Shown piece by piece: positions 42,086 to 49,999 of a stretch of DNA of 64,000 nt. The notes under the pieces were generated by a model. It was not told where the DNA came from and made no database searches. It saw only the letters and a program-made list of their open reading frames with translations. The DNA comes from CAYWIT01 sp964458415 (lineage in GTDB: Bacteria; Pseudomonadota; Alphaproteobacteria; Micavibrionales; UBA2020): assembly GCA_964458415.1 (NCBI GenBank), contig CAYWIT010000007.1:44082-108081 (forward strand). Direction: 5' to 3'. The translations under genes were made by a program, and so were the position numbers. Numbering within the stretch: position 1 is the first letter of the stretch; every line of letters starts with the position of its first letter.

Positions 42086-43291
42086 CGGCGGCAGAAACCC
42101 GCCGTTGCCGAGCCGGCCAAGCGTTATATCGTGCAGCCGCCTTGCAATCGCCAGCCACATCGGACTGATCATCAGGCTGAGCGCAATGACGGCGATCATC
42201 AACCGGTAGCCTTCCGGAGAAATGACCTGACTGGCCAGGCCGGCCGCCACCAGAATAAAAGAAAATTCACCGATCTGCCCCATGACAACGCCGCTGTGAA
42301 AGGCCCGGTCCCAAGGCTCGCCCAGCCAGTGCAAAATAGCAACATTGACCGTGGTTTTCAGCAGCGTGACGATCCCCAGAACAAGAAGCACGCTTTGCCA
42401 ATGCACAAGAATAAAATCGATGTCGATCAGCAGCCCGATAGACAGGAAGAATACCATCAATAAAACAGTCTGGATCGGTTCCGCCGCCTTGTGAAGCGCG
42501 GCGCGCACATTGGAATTCCCGATGATCAGCCCCGCGACAAAGGCGCCATAGGCTGTTGAAAGGCCGAGCACACCGGAAAGCATGGCCCATGTGAAGCAAA
42601 AGGCCAATGCCGCCAGCGGCAATACTTCAGGCCTTGCCAGCATCCAGCCGGAGAGCGGTATCGTCACCCGGTCCCGCCGCGACAAAAACCAGCCGACCCC
42701 CCCCAGAAACCCCATGGAAAGGATCAGCTTCAGGGCAATCGCCCAACCGACCGCATCCGACGAGGCCTGTGCACCAAATGCGCTGATAATCAGCAGCATG
42801 GGAATCATTGCCAGATCCTGTGCAATCAGGATAGAGACAGTCGTGCGACCCACCGGCGTACGCAGATCGTCTGTTTCTTCCAGTATTTTGATCGCCACAG
42901 CCGTACTTGAAATCGCCGTGGCAAAAGCAAACACCGTAACCCGTTCCAGCGACCAGTCCAGTATATATCCCAAAAGCCAGAAGACCAGCAAGGCCACGAT
43001 AATTTGCAGCGTCACCGCGGAAAGCGCTGTTTTATAGACGGCCTTGAAACTGCGCAAATTCAGCTCCATCCCGATCAGAAAAAGCAGGGTGATAACGCCC
43101 AGCTCCGCCAGAACCTGCACCGTTTCCGTGTTGGAAACCATCTGCAACCCCGTCGGGCCCAGGACAACGCCTGCCAGAATGTAACCGACAATGGCCGGCT
43201 GGCGCAGCCGGATCAGCAAAAGGCCGCAGAGGAGCGCCACCGTTGTAACCAAAGCAACGGAAGTCAGCGTGTCCAGATGCATCGTTTCCAT
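42080..43291 (-). CDS. Monovalent cation:proton antiporter, CPA2 (KefB/RosB-like), short form
   Basis: This 403-residue protein has about 12 hydrophobic segments and the Na/H exchanger fold. Signatures include PAIVGYILAGVVLGP near residue 35, GVITLLFLIGMELNL, and a central ATAISSTAVAIKILEE. It ends right after the membrane domain, so the RCK/TrkA-N domain that gates KefB and KefC is absent. It could exchange K or Na for protons. AAGGG lies 7 nt before the ATG at 43291. The upstream lipoprotein gene terminates ahead of it, so it has its own promoter or relies on read-through. Confidence 0.87.
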   Translation of the reverse strand: METMHLDTLTSVALVTTVALLCGLLLIRLRQPAIVGYILAGVVLGPTGLQMVSNTETVQVLAELGVITLLFLIGMELNLRSFKAVYKTALSAVTLQIIVALLVFWLLGYILDWSLERVTVFAFATAISSTAVAIKILEETDDLRTPVGRTTVSILIAQDLAMIPMLLIISAFGAQASSDAVGWAIALKLILSMGFLGGVGWFLSRRDRVTIPLSGWMLARPEVLPLAALAFCFTWAMLSGVLGLSTAYGAFVAGLIIGNSNVRAALHKAAEPIQTVLLMVFFLSIGLLIDIDFILVHWQSVLLVLGIVTLLKTTVNVAILHWLGEPWDRAFHSGVVMGQIGEFSFILVAAGLASQVISPEGYRLMIAVIALSLMISPMWLAIARRLHDITLGRLGNGGFLPPL

Positions 43292-43307
43292 TTATTTTCC
43301 CTTTTTA

Positions 43308-43334
43308 AAAAAACACCCCGCACAAGGCGGGGCG
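43308..43334 (-). terminator. Strong intrinsic terminator after the OmpA-like lipoprotein gene
   Basis: On the minus strand a GC stem of 6 bp (43328-43333 pairing with 43317-43322) closes a 5-nt loop and is followed by seven T residues (43308-43314). It lies 28 nt after the stop at 43362 and before the antiporter start at 43291. This is a textbook rho-independent terminator. Confidence 0.9.
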
Positions 43335-43361
43335 CTTTTCCATTACATTCCCGGCCGCCCC

Positions 43362-44570
43362 TTACTGGATATAGATACGGACTTCACTGTTTCTGACTTC
43401 CGGGCTATTCGCGGCGCTCAAGCTGATGCGCTCAAGCGGCAGGCCCATCTGGGTCATCGAACGCAAAACATCCTCGCCGTTCTTGCGCGCCTCCGTTGAG
43501 GCCAGCGCCAGTTCCGCAGGGTTTCCCTCGGACGGGCTGACTGCCACCAATTCAAACTTCGCCGCCGGATATTTCTGCAGGGCCTGACTGATTGCCCCAT
43601 AGACAGGCTGCTCATAGTCTACATTCGCCCGGTCGAAGCGGATCACCACCAGAGGGCGGCGGTTCGCGGGGGCAGAAGCCGGTGCCGGTACCGCGCCTCC
43701 ATAAAGGTCAGCGCCGTTCTCGGTTGCCTTGCGGAACAGGCTATTGGTCAGGCTCTTGCCGTAGAGCTCACCATTGGCGATCGACAAAGCCATCGTTTGC
43801 ATATTAAGACGCTCGGACCGGAGATAGGAATCACGGCGCTTGATTTCATCGTTTACCGCCGTCAGCAAGCGATTGATGCCGACTATATTCTGATTAACGC
43901 TGTCTTCAATCACCTGAAGCTTCCGGTGGTCTTCCTCAACCGCACCCGACAAGCCATAGGTCGCCCGCACAGTTTCCTGCAAATAGGCAGCACGGGACGC
44001 TTCGGCAGCAAGGTCTCCCGCCAGCATGTTCAAATCACCCGCACCTTGCGCCAACGCATTCAGCTTGTCCTGCGAAACATTCCAGCGCTCGGTCAGAACC
44101 GGGTTCCCCGGCGTCGTGCCGGATTGCAGCTCTGTATTGATAGACGCCACCAGCGCATAGTATTCCGAAGCGACGGCGTCACTTCTCGATTGCAGCGATT
44201 GCAGCCGCGCCTGATAACCCTGCGTTTCGTTTTCCAACTGCGTCAAATCGCGCGACAAATCGGCAACCTTGCGCGTCACGAGCGTCTCCACGCTCCCGCT
44301 CCGTGACAAAGGATAACGCGTCTCGACAGGCGTTGCGTCACTGGCCAATACAGCGTCGCGTGACCCGCGGCGATAAATGACTTCCGGCAGCGGATCATCC
44401 GACACGACCAGCGCGGGCATGTGCACCGTGCGGGTATCCGATGACGTTGTGACCTTATATTGATCCCCGTTTGCAGGCGACCATCCCGAAAGCCCCTCTT
44501 GCGTGCAGCCCCCCAGAAGAGTGGCTAACGCGAAAACCATGATACTCGTGCGATAAGTGACGTTCGGCAA
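43362..44570 (-). CDS. Lipoprotein with coiled coil and OmpA-like C-terminal domain
   Basis: This 402-residue protein has a signal peptide with lipobox ATLLGGC (Cys near residue 22). A long helical, coiled-coil region covers about residues 100-270 (VADLSRDLTQLENETQGYQ; LQVIEDSVNQNIVGINRLL), followed by an Ala/Pro linker and a compact C-terminal domain (PLVVIRFDRANVDYEQPVY ... RISLSAANSPEVRNSEVRIYI) that resembles OmpA/MotB peptidoglycan-binding domains. It probably tethers an envelope to the wall. The start is TTG at 44570 after GAGGTAG. The family is not one I can name. Confidence 0.7.
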   Translation of the reverse strand: MPNVTYRTSIMVFALATLLGGCTQEGLSGWSPANGDQYKVTTSSDTRTVHMPALVVSDDPLPEVIYRRGSRDAVLASDATPVETRYPLSRSGSVETLVTRKVADLSRDLTQLENETQGYQARLQSLQSRSDAVASEYYALVASINTELQSGTTPGNPVLTERWNVSQDKLNALAQGAGDLNMLAGDLAAEASRAAYLQETVRATYGLSGAVEEDHRKLQVIEDSVNQNIVGINRLLTAVNDEIKRRDSYLRSERLNMQTMALSIANGELYGKSLTNSLFRKATENGADLYGGAVPAPASAPANRRPLVVIRFDRANVDYEQPVYGAISQALQKYPAAKFELVAVSPSEGNPAELALASTEARKNGEDVLRSMTQMGLPLERISLSAANSPEVRNSEVRIYIQ

Positions 44571-44829
44571 AGCGCTACCTCGTACTATATTTAAAGTAAA
44601 TGGCCTCCCGCCCGAAAAGGCACTGGACCACAGTCCTTTTTAAACCATTTATCAGGGCGTTATCAATATTTGAATCCGCTTTTTACGAGAATTTTTAAGA
44701 CCCGGCGCTTTGTCGCACTATTCATAATCACAACGGCGGCATTATTCGTAAAAACAGGCTTGCACTTTTGCCAAGAATCCTTTAAAAACCCAGTACTTTG
44801 TCTCCTGATTTTTTGGGAGAAACAGGCTT

Positions 44830-44906
44830 GCGCCCGTAGCTCAACTGGATAGAGCATCTGACTACGGATCAGAAGGTTAGGAGTTCGAATCTCTTCGGGC
44901 GCGCCA
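44830..44906 (+). tRNA. tRNA-Arg (anticodon ACG)
   Basis: A complete 77-nt cloverleaf is present. The acceptor arms (44830-44836 and 44896-44902) pair perfectly, the anticodon loop reads CTACGGA with ACG at the centre, the T arm contains GTTCGAAT, and CCA is encoded (44904-44906). ACG is the inosine-34 substrate of TadA, found at 36.6-37.1 kb. The housekeeping gene run ends here and the accessory region starts directly after, which suggests a hot spot, but I found no repeat of its 3' end downstream. Confidence 0.97.
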
Positions 44907-44968
44907 TTATTTTCAAACACTTATCAATATATTCGTAGATACGAAAGCTGCCTCGGGTTACGCAGGGG

Positions 44969-45442
44969 TTACGCCGTTTTCTTACTGGACCGACTGAACT
45001 TTTTCTTGTTTTGCTGATTGAACTCGGGCAACTCGTCGTGAATATCAAGATATTCGGCTATGCAGTAGTACTCGGCTTTGTGCGCCCTGCCGATTCTACG
45101 CCAACAGGCTGGGGTGTCGCCTGCGGCTTTCGTGCCAACCGCCATGACCGAAACGTAAAGGTTGCGGACAAGTTTTTTATAGTTTGTATGTTTGCCCAAA
45201 ACTCGATCTGCACCGCCATGCGATGTTCTTTTTTGTGAGATAGTTTCGTCGAATTGTCGCAGTCGATTTTTGAGGCTGCTTGACACACCGATATAAATGA
45301 TTTCTTTTTGCCAAACGAAAGGCTGCCCTTCCATCTTTTTAGGCGACTTGGCGATCACATAAACGCCGGGTGCTGCCAACCCTGAAAGCTCGCCTCGGTC
45401 TTCCCATTTAACCCATTTCGTGAATGTTTGTTTAAAAGCCAT
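44969..45442 (-). CDS. GIY-YIG-like nuclease domain protein
   Basis: This 157-residue protein carries GVYVIAKSP and IIYIGVSSSLKNRLRQF, the paired motif and conserved Arg of GIY-YIG endonucleases. The C-terminal part ends in a Lys-rich tail (QQNKKKFSRSSKKTA). AGGAGG lies 9 nt before the ATG at 45442; an upstream in-frame start exists but lacks a site. It is divergent from an XRE regulator with a palindrome between, an arrangement like a controlled restriction enzyme, but no cognate methyltransferase is adjacent. The catalytic Glu is not certain by eye. Confidence 0.65.
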   Translation of the reverse strand: MAFKQTFTKWVKWEDRGELSGLAAPGVYVIAKSPKKMEGQPFVWQKEIIYIGVSSSLKNRLRQFDETISQKRTSHGGADRVLGKHTNYKKLVRNLYVSVMAVGTKAAGDTPACWRRIGRAHKAEYYCIAEYLDIHDELPEFNQQNKKKFSRSSKKTA

Positions 45443-45480
45443 TTCAATGCCTCCTGTTAAGGAGGCATTATCCGTCATGT

Positions 45481-45498
45481 ACGTGACAATAGTCACGT
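45481..45498. promoter_or_regulatory. Perfect palindromic operator between GIY-YIG and XRE genes
   Basis: ACGTGAC and its exact complement GTCACGT (7-bp arms) flank AATA at 45481-45498. A second, wider inverted pair, GACAATA (45485-45491) and TATTGTC (45524-45530), overlaps it and reaches the XRE start. Position and symmetry suit autoregulation by the XRE protein of both divergent genes. Confidence 0.6.
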
Positions 45499-45532
45499 AT
45501 TTTTAAATTTCGTAGGGCGCGATTATTGTCCC

Positions 45533-45769
45533 ATGAAGGACAAATTCGCAGAAAAAGCCGTAGGAAGGCTTGTCGATGAACTGACTGCCGCTCGCAAAGA
45601 GCAGGGTTTGTCGCACGAGCGGCTGGCGCAAAAGACGGGGCTGAACCGCTCGGCAATCAGCCTGATCGAAAGCAAGAAGCGTATTCCGACGATTCTGACA
45701 TGTTTCAAGCTGGCTCACGCTTTGGAGATTTCGCTGGCGGTACTGATTAAGAAAATAGAAAACGAATAA
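45533..45769 (+). CDS. XRE-family transcription regulator (controller-protein-like)
   Basis: This 78-residue protein is almost entirely one helix-turn-helix domain: LTAARKEQGLSHERLAQKTG, then LNRSAISLIESKKRIPTI. The size and layout match C proteins of restriction-modification systems and small antitoxin-like repressors. There is no purine-rich ribosome site in the 12 nt before the ATG (it reads GATTATTGTCCC), so the mRNA may be leaderless, as often seen for C proteins. It faces a GIY-YIG gene across a palindromic operator. Confidence 0.85.
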   Translation: MKDKFAEKAVGRLVDELTAARKEQGLSHERLAQKTGLNRSAISLIESKKRIPTILTCFKLAHALEISLAVLIKKIENE

Positions 45770-46086
45770 GCTTCAAATTTCAGATACATTTGGATTGCCG
45801 CAAACTCATGACGCTGCATAGGCGGGGTTGGCAAGGGGGTGGTTTTGCAGGGGGAGCATGGTAGCGGGCTATGAAGGCAACCTCCTGCCAGTCCTCTTAA
45901 AACCCCGAAATGGGGGTGCTGCTGCCATGATACGAAGATCGCTCTATATATTGCATAATATTGCAGCCTTAAACGCTAATTTTTTGACCCCAGTGCATGC
46001 TAAAGCAGCTAAATTGCTAAAACAGGTTTAGCAGGTTAGCAAAATTAGCATAGCTACATGGGGGCAAGCTGGACTAATTCGATCGA
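45770..46086. repeat. Gene-free 317-bp stretch with nested inverted-repeat array (45999-46049)
   Basis: No convincing gene lies here. It holds a CCCC-GAAAT-GGGG hairpin near 45,905 and a striking array. GCTAAA occurs at 45999, 46008 and 46016; the mirror forms TTTAGC, GTTAGC and ATTAGC occur at 46027, 46035 and 46044. All three pairs share one centre at about 46024, giving a 51-bp imperfect palindrome (18 of 25 arm positions match). The steps of 8-9 bp are shorter than a helical turn. It could be a recombination site, a single-strand origin, an operator or a mobile palindromic element. Confidence 0.6.
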
Positions 46087-47295
46087 TCAAAATTGTCTTG
46101 ATAGAACAAGCTCTATGCGAAACAACAATGATATTGAAAGGAAGACGTGAACACATTTAGAAACATAGTCGGTATAACTGATGGTCTTTTCTTGTCCGAT
46201 TCCACCTTTGCCGCTTATATATTTCACTTCTCCGGAGGCTTGATCATACCAAATAGATCCGTGATGCGAAGCGTTTCTAATTTGCCCATCTAATTCTTGG
46301 CACAAGATAGAAAATGCAGGTGTGTTTTTAAAAGGGTTGCAGCGCCCTGATTTGTCAATCAGCTTATAGTCTTTTAAGGTCATGGTCTCAAAAGCGTCGT
46401 ACGCCCTACCTTGTTTAATATTATTTAAGCAAGCAAACACCTCAACAAGAGAAGTGAATGCTTCGTATGCGTTGCCATAGAACATCTTAATGCTATCAAA
46501 ATCTTTAGTTGGGACTTCAAACCCTGCTGGTATATCCAACCCTGCTTGGCATCGGGGCATAACTTGATTGAAAACTGAGAATGACTGGAAAAACTGTTTA
46601 AAAATATCATAGTGAAGCTCTATGTGTTGAGAATACAAGTTTTTTTCAAAATAGCTGATAAAGTTTTTGAACTCAGGTTGCTGGGAAATCGTGATTATAT
46701 CTTCCATAGCAGTCTGAAATAGTATTTCGTACCGCCCCATGCAAAGCTTAGAAGAAAAACGCCATATCCAGTCTTCTAAGTGATCAACAGTATCGTATTT
46801 GTAAAGAGATGCATTTATATCATCAATTTTTTTACGGGCTAATTTCTGCTTCTCGTTTCTTGACAGGGACCACGCCTTTTTTAAAAGTCTCCATTCAGTC
46901 TCAAGCGGCATAGGCGGTATGTCATCCTGCGTGTCTATTATAGAACGCTCGAAGGAACCCTCTCCGTACATTTCGTCATGATGATTTTTCTGCGCCATGA
47001 AGATATCATGCATTTGCTGCACTCTATTCTTCAGATGGTCTGCGCCATGACTATTAGGGTCAACTAAAAAGTTAGTATCTAGGTTTATTACGGATCCGCC
47101 CGTATCGGATTGCTTGGCATTTTCGAAATTCAACCCAACGTTCGGTGAGTTTCCTATGTTTAGGATAACACCAATATTTTCTTTGCAATCAGCACAAGCA
47201 AAAATATGCCTTTGTGTTTCTTCATGACCTATGCCAATACGAAGTGTGTGGTGATGTCCACATGTTTCGCATTCAATATATACGCCAAATATCAT
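46087..47295 (-). CDS. Zinc-ribbon protein with HEPN-like C-terminal motif
   Basis: I do not recognise this 402-residue family. The N-terminus has a two-pair Cys zinc ribbon (CETCG near residue 9; CADC near residue 34). The C-terminal half is helical and contains IRNASHHGSI, with R340-N341-x3-H345, the R-N-x3-H pattern of HEPN-domain RNases and HEPN-like helical bundles. Codon use is AT-rich compared with the genes left of 44.9 kb, indicating transfer. It could be a toxin or antiviral RNase, or a non-catalytic HEPN-like protein. No antitoxin partner overlaps it. The ribosome site before the ATG is weak. Confidence 0.5.
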   Translation of the reverse strand: MIFGVYIECETCGHHHTLRIGIGHEETQRHIFACADCKENIGVILNIGNSPNVGLNFENAKQSDTGGSVINLDTNFLVDPNSHGADHLKNRVQQMHDIFMAQKNHHDEMYGEGSFERSIIDTQDDIPPMPLETEWRLLKKAWSLSRNEKQKLARKKIDDINASLYKYDTVDHLEDWIWRFSSKLCMGRYEILFQTAMEDIITISQQPEFKNFISYFEKNLYSQHIELHYDIFKQFFQSFSVFNQVMPRCQAGLDIPAGFEVPTKDFDSIKMFYGNAYEAFTSLVEVFACLNNIKQGRAYDAFETMTLKDYKLIDKSGRCNPFKNTPAFSILCQELDGQIRNASHHGSIWYDQASGEVKYISGKGGIGQEKTISYTDYVSKCVHVFLSISLLFRIELVLSRQF

Positions 47296-47379
47296 GTCTT
47301 AAACCGTTCTTTGTTGGAAATGATTCAGTATAAAGCAGATTTATACAATATTACGCAGGCTTCAAAAAGCCCTATTACA

Positions 47380-47898
47380 TTACCCTCTCACCACCCGCCA
47401 AACATCTTTGCGAGTTTCTCCTGCCACTACGCCGTTGCCGACATAGGCCAGCCAGCCATGGTCTTCGAGGATGCGCACCATATCGGCGGCGGTTTTCTTG
47501 TCGCGGATGGAACGGGGGCCGCGTTGGTAGATGTCGGGCAAGGACACCATGCTTTCCTCCCATCCTGTTTGCAACCATGTAAGCAGCTTTTGCGCGGTCA
47601 GGAGTTTGTGATCGACTGCGCTTGATTCAAACAACCGCAATGCCTCGCTTGCGTAATGTTCGGCAAGCAGGATACCGCATTCCAAGGATTGTGCCGTGAT
47701 CGCGCCTGCCTGCGGGTCGGATACCAAGGTCAGCACCGCCGCCAGTCTTGTTGCATGTTCGGGAAGTTTGTTGGCAAGGCCGCGGATAGGCGCGAAGCCG
47801 CCGCCGCTGCCTGTATTGCGTTCGATATGGTCGTGAAACTTAACCCATGCTTGCGCAGCATCGGGCGACAAGGGCACCGTACCGCGCCATCGTTTCAA
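47380..47898 (-). pseudogene. C-terminal remnant of a DUF3987-type primase/helicase
   Basis: The 172 codons resemble only the C-terminal part of DUF3987 proteins of phages and plasmids (about 500 residues when complete): GLANKLPEHATRLAAVLTLV, then ECGILLAEHYASEALRLFE, and a winged-helix end (TAADMVRILEDHGWLAYVGN). The ATPase domain is missing. The frame opens with TTG 12 nt after the integrase stop, without a plausible N-terminus, so it looks like debris left after a deletion fused it to the integrase locus. Confidence 0.6.
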
Positions 47899-47910
47899 TA
47901 AATTCTCCGA

Positions 47911-48498
47911 TCATACCAGTTGCACCACTTTCTTCTGCGCATCAACATCGGCCTCGACATATCGCTGCGTCATGGACAAAGACGAATGCCGCGCCAACAT
48001 CTGCACGTCCTTGATGCTGCCACCCACGGCCGATATTTTGCGTGCAGCGTTGGTGATGAACGTCCTGCGCCCCGAATGGCTGGAACAGCCGTCAAAGCCA
48101 AGCTTGCGATACCAATGCCAAAACATGTTGACGATGACCTGCGCCGACATCGGCTTGCCGCGCTCGGACAAAACGATCCGGTCGACGGGGTTGAAGGTCT
48201 GGAGCGTAGCCTTGTATTCGACCAAGGCGATTTTTAGCTCCTTGTTCAGCCAGACCGTGCCGCCGCTGTTGCCCTTGCTTGCGCTATCTTGCAGGGCGAT
48301 GGCATCGGCAATGTTGCCGTTGGCATCGGTCAGCATCCGCCATGTCAGCGCGGACACCTCCTTCGCCCGCAATCCCGCCCTTGCTGATAATAAAAAAATG
48401 ACCCGGTTCCTTGTCGGATGCCGGGTCGTTTCCAAGAAGCTCAGCATGGTGTCCTGCTGTTGCTTCGATAGGACCTTTGCTTGTTTTCCCAAGCTCAT
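47911..48498 (-). CDS. Short tyrosine recombinase / integrase
   Basis: This 195-residue recombinase is a catalytic domain without the usual N-terminal core-binding domain. The catalytic residues appear intact: Arg in AGLRAKEVSAL, HxxR in SSHSGRRTF, the later His in LARHSSLSMTQ and the nucleophile Tyr in TQRYVEAD. Short integrases of this type, starting M-S-x-GKQAK, are a known group on alphaproteobacterial mobile elements as I recall, so it may be complete. It sits directly before the DUF3987 remnant. Confidence 0.8.
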   Translation of the reverse strand: MSLGKQAKVLSKQQQDTMLSFLETTRHPTRNRVIFLLSARAGLRAKEVSALTWRMLTDANGNIADAIALQDSASKGNSGGTVWLNKELKIALVEYKATLQTFNPVDRIVLSERGKPMSAQVIVNMFWHWYRKLGFDGCSSHSGRRTFITNAARKISAVGGSIKDVQMLARHSSLSMTQRYVEADVDAQKKVVQLV

Positions 48499-48863
48499 AT
48501 ATGCCTCCTGTGACTTATTAGAAAAATATCCATAACCACAGTTCTATAATATTAATCGCCCTCGCGAGGCGGCAAGGAGCTTGGAAAGCCTTGGGTTTTC
48601 AATGAGGTGGGATTCCGATATTAGGAAATCGGGGTTTTATAATGAGTCTTTAGCTGCTTCCCTCTACTCTCCAGTTACATCTGACTAAGTTGCGCCAAAA
48701 TAACGAACCAAAGACCGTATTTGCGCTTCAGAATGATTGGCTTCCATACAAAACTCCGGCTGGTTTGCAGGAAACCCTCAGATTTTCATGTACTTTTTTT
48801 CATCATCCCCAGATACTGGCATTAGCGGTCGACAAACCGTTTGACGCAGGGTATTCTCATTTT
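48499..48863. other. Gene-free 365-bp stretch upstream of the methyltransferase
   Basis: I see no supported gene; the in-frame extension of the methyltransferase to 48690 has no homology or ribosome site. The region holds a perfect 10-bp palindrome CCTCGCGAGG (48560-48569) and a CCGAT/ATCGG hairpin (48615-48619 and 48628-48632) followed by GGTTTTAT. Promoters for the integrase (minus) and methyltransferase (plus) should lie here, but none is clear. Confidence 0.4.
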
Positions 48864-49997
48864 ATGAAACAAAATCAGAAAAACATCATTGACCTATTTT
48901 GCGGATGCGGAGGCTTCAGCCTTGGGGCGCATCTTGCAGGGTTCAACTCGATTTTAGCCGTTGATATAGACCCTACACTGTCCTCCGCCTATGCAAGAAA
49001 TTTCCCAAAATCGAAACTTGCCAATTTCGATCTGGCAAAAACGTCAGGCAAGAAACTTTTAGATACCTGCGACAATCAAGATGTTTTCGGTATCATTGGG
49101 GGCCCACCCTGCCAAGGTTTCAGTACGATGGGAAGACGGGATGAAAACGATCCCCGGAACAAATTGATCGGTCATTATTTCGACCACATCGAATACATCC
49201 AGCCATCTTTCTTTGTCATGGAGAATGTCCCCGGACTTATATCCGGCGTCATGCGCGACAAACTGGAAAAACAAATCGAACACATTTCCCAGCATTATAA
49301 GGTAGTCGGCCCTGTGATGGTGACAGCCTCCGGTTTGGGAGCCGCCACCAAGCGCCAGCGTATCCTTGTGATCGGATATGATCCCAGAGAATTCGACGTC
49401 TTCACCGAAGATGATGTTGCCGCATTGCATTCGGACGACCTTGTTACCGTCCGCGATGCGATTGGCGACCTTCCTTCTCCTGTTTCCGTCGAAGAAGGCG
49501 ATTACGGTTGGGCAAAGTATGATGGGCGCAAACGGGTAAGTGAATACGCCCGACTTGCCAGACAATTGCCGCCGAAAGGATGCGGTTGGGATACTGCAAT
49601 CGAAAAACTTGAAGAAGGCTATGTATCCGGCCTGATGGACACCCTGCATTCAAAGGCGGTAGGAAAACGGTATGCCTCTTTGGAGCAAGGCACATCGGAC
49701 AGAAAAAGCAAATCCTACAAACTAGATTGGGACGGACAGTGCCCAACTCTTCGCGCCGGAACGGGCAGAGACAAGGGTAGTTATCAAGCGGTCAGACCGC
49801 TGCACCCCGAGCAAGGCCGTGTGATAACAGTACGGGAAGCCGCTAGATTGCAAGGGTTCCCAGATTGGTACACATTTCACCCTACAAAATGGCACAGCTT
49901 CCGCATGATCGGGAACAGCGTATCGCCGCATCTATCAGAGAAGATTTTGAATTTTATTTCTGACAGGCGGAAAAAGAAAAACCGCCTTGCCGCGTAG
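48864..49997 (+). CDS. DNA (cytosine-5-) methyltransferase
   Basis: This 377-residue C5 methyltransferase has the ordered motifs: I (DLFCGCGGFSLGAH), IV with catalytic Cys (GGPPCQGFSTMGRRD), VI (FVMENVPG), VIII (KRQRILVIGYD), and IX-X (REAARLQGFPDWY, then MIGNSVSPHLSEKIL). The target-recognition region lies at about residues 195-290. I choose the ATG at 48864, where the fold begins, over the longer frame. It is convergent with two genes of an unknown pair, 2 nt apart. No restriction enzyme is evident, so it may be orphan or protect against a partner that has decayed. Confidence 0.92.
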   Translation: MKQNQKNIIDLFCGCGGFSLGAHLAGFNSILAVDIDPTLSSAYARNFPKSKLANFDLAKTSGKKLLDTCDNQDVFGIIGGPPCQGFSTMGRRDENDPRNKLIGHYFDHIEYIQPSFFVMENVPGLISGVMRDKLEKQIEHISQHYKVVGPVMVTASGLGAATKRQRILVIGYDPREFDVFTEDDVAALHSDDLVTVRDAIGDLPSPVSVEEGDYGWAKYDGRKRVSEYARLARQLPPKGCGWDTAIEKLEEGYVSGLMDTLHSKAVGKRYASLEQGTSDRKSKSYKLDWDGQCPTLRAGTGRDKGSYQAVRPLHPEQGRVITVREAARLQGFPDWYTFHPTKWHSFRMIGNSVSPHLSEKILNFISDRRKKKNRLAA

Positions 49998-49999
49998 CT

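Noticed and set aside
44752..44832. AAACAGGCTTGC occurring twice before and at the start of tRNA-Arg
   Set aside because: A 12-bp direct repeat is too short to call an att site and no integrase lies beside it.
44663..44920. 85-codon minus-strand frame across tRNA-Arg
   Set aside because: It reads the antisense of the tRNA (IRTPNLLIRSQMLYPVEL), a well-known false protein produced by tRNA genes.
45515..45530. Partial likeness (GGGCGCG then ATTATT) to the end of tRNA-Arg and its flank
   Set aside because: The match needs a 2-nt gap and covers only about 13 bases; it does not support a second tRNA-Arg att copy.
45770..46086. CRISPR-like array at the GCTAAA repeats
   Set aside because: Units are 6 bp with 2-5 bp between them and invert at the centre; there are no spacers of CRISPR length. 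No CRISPR or cas gene was seen in the window.
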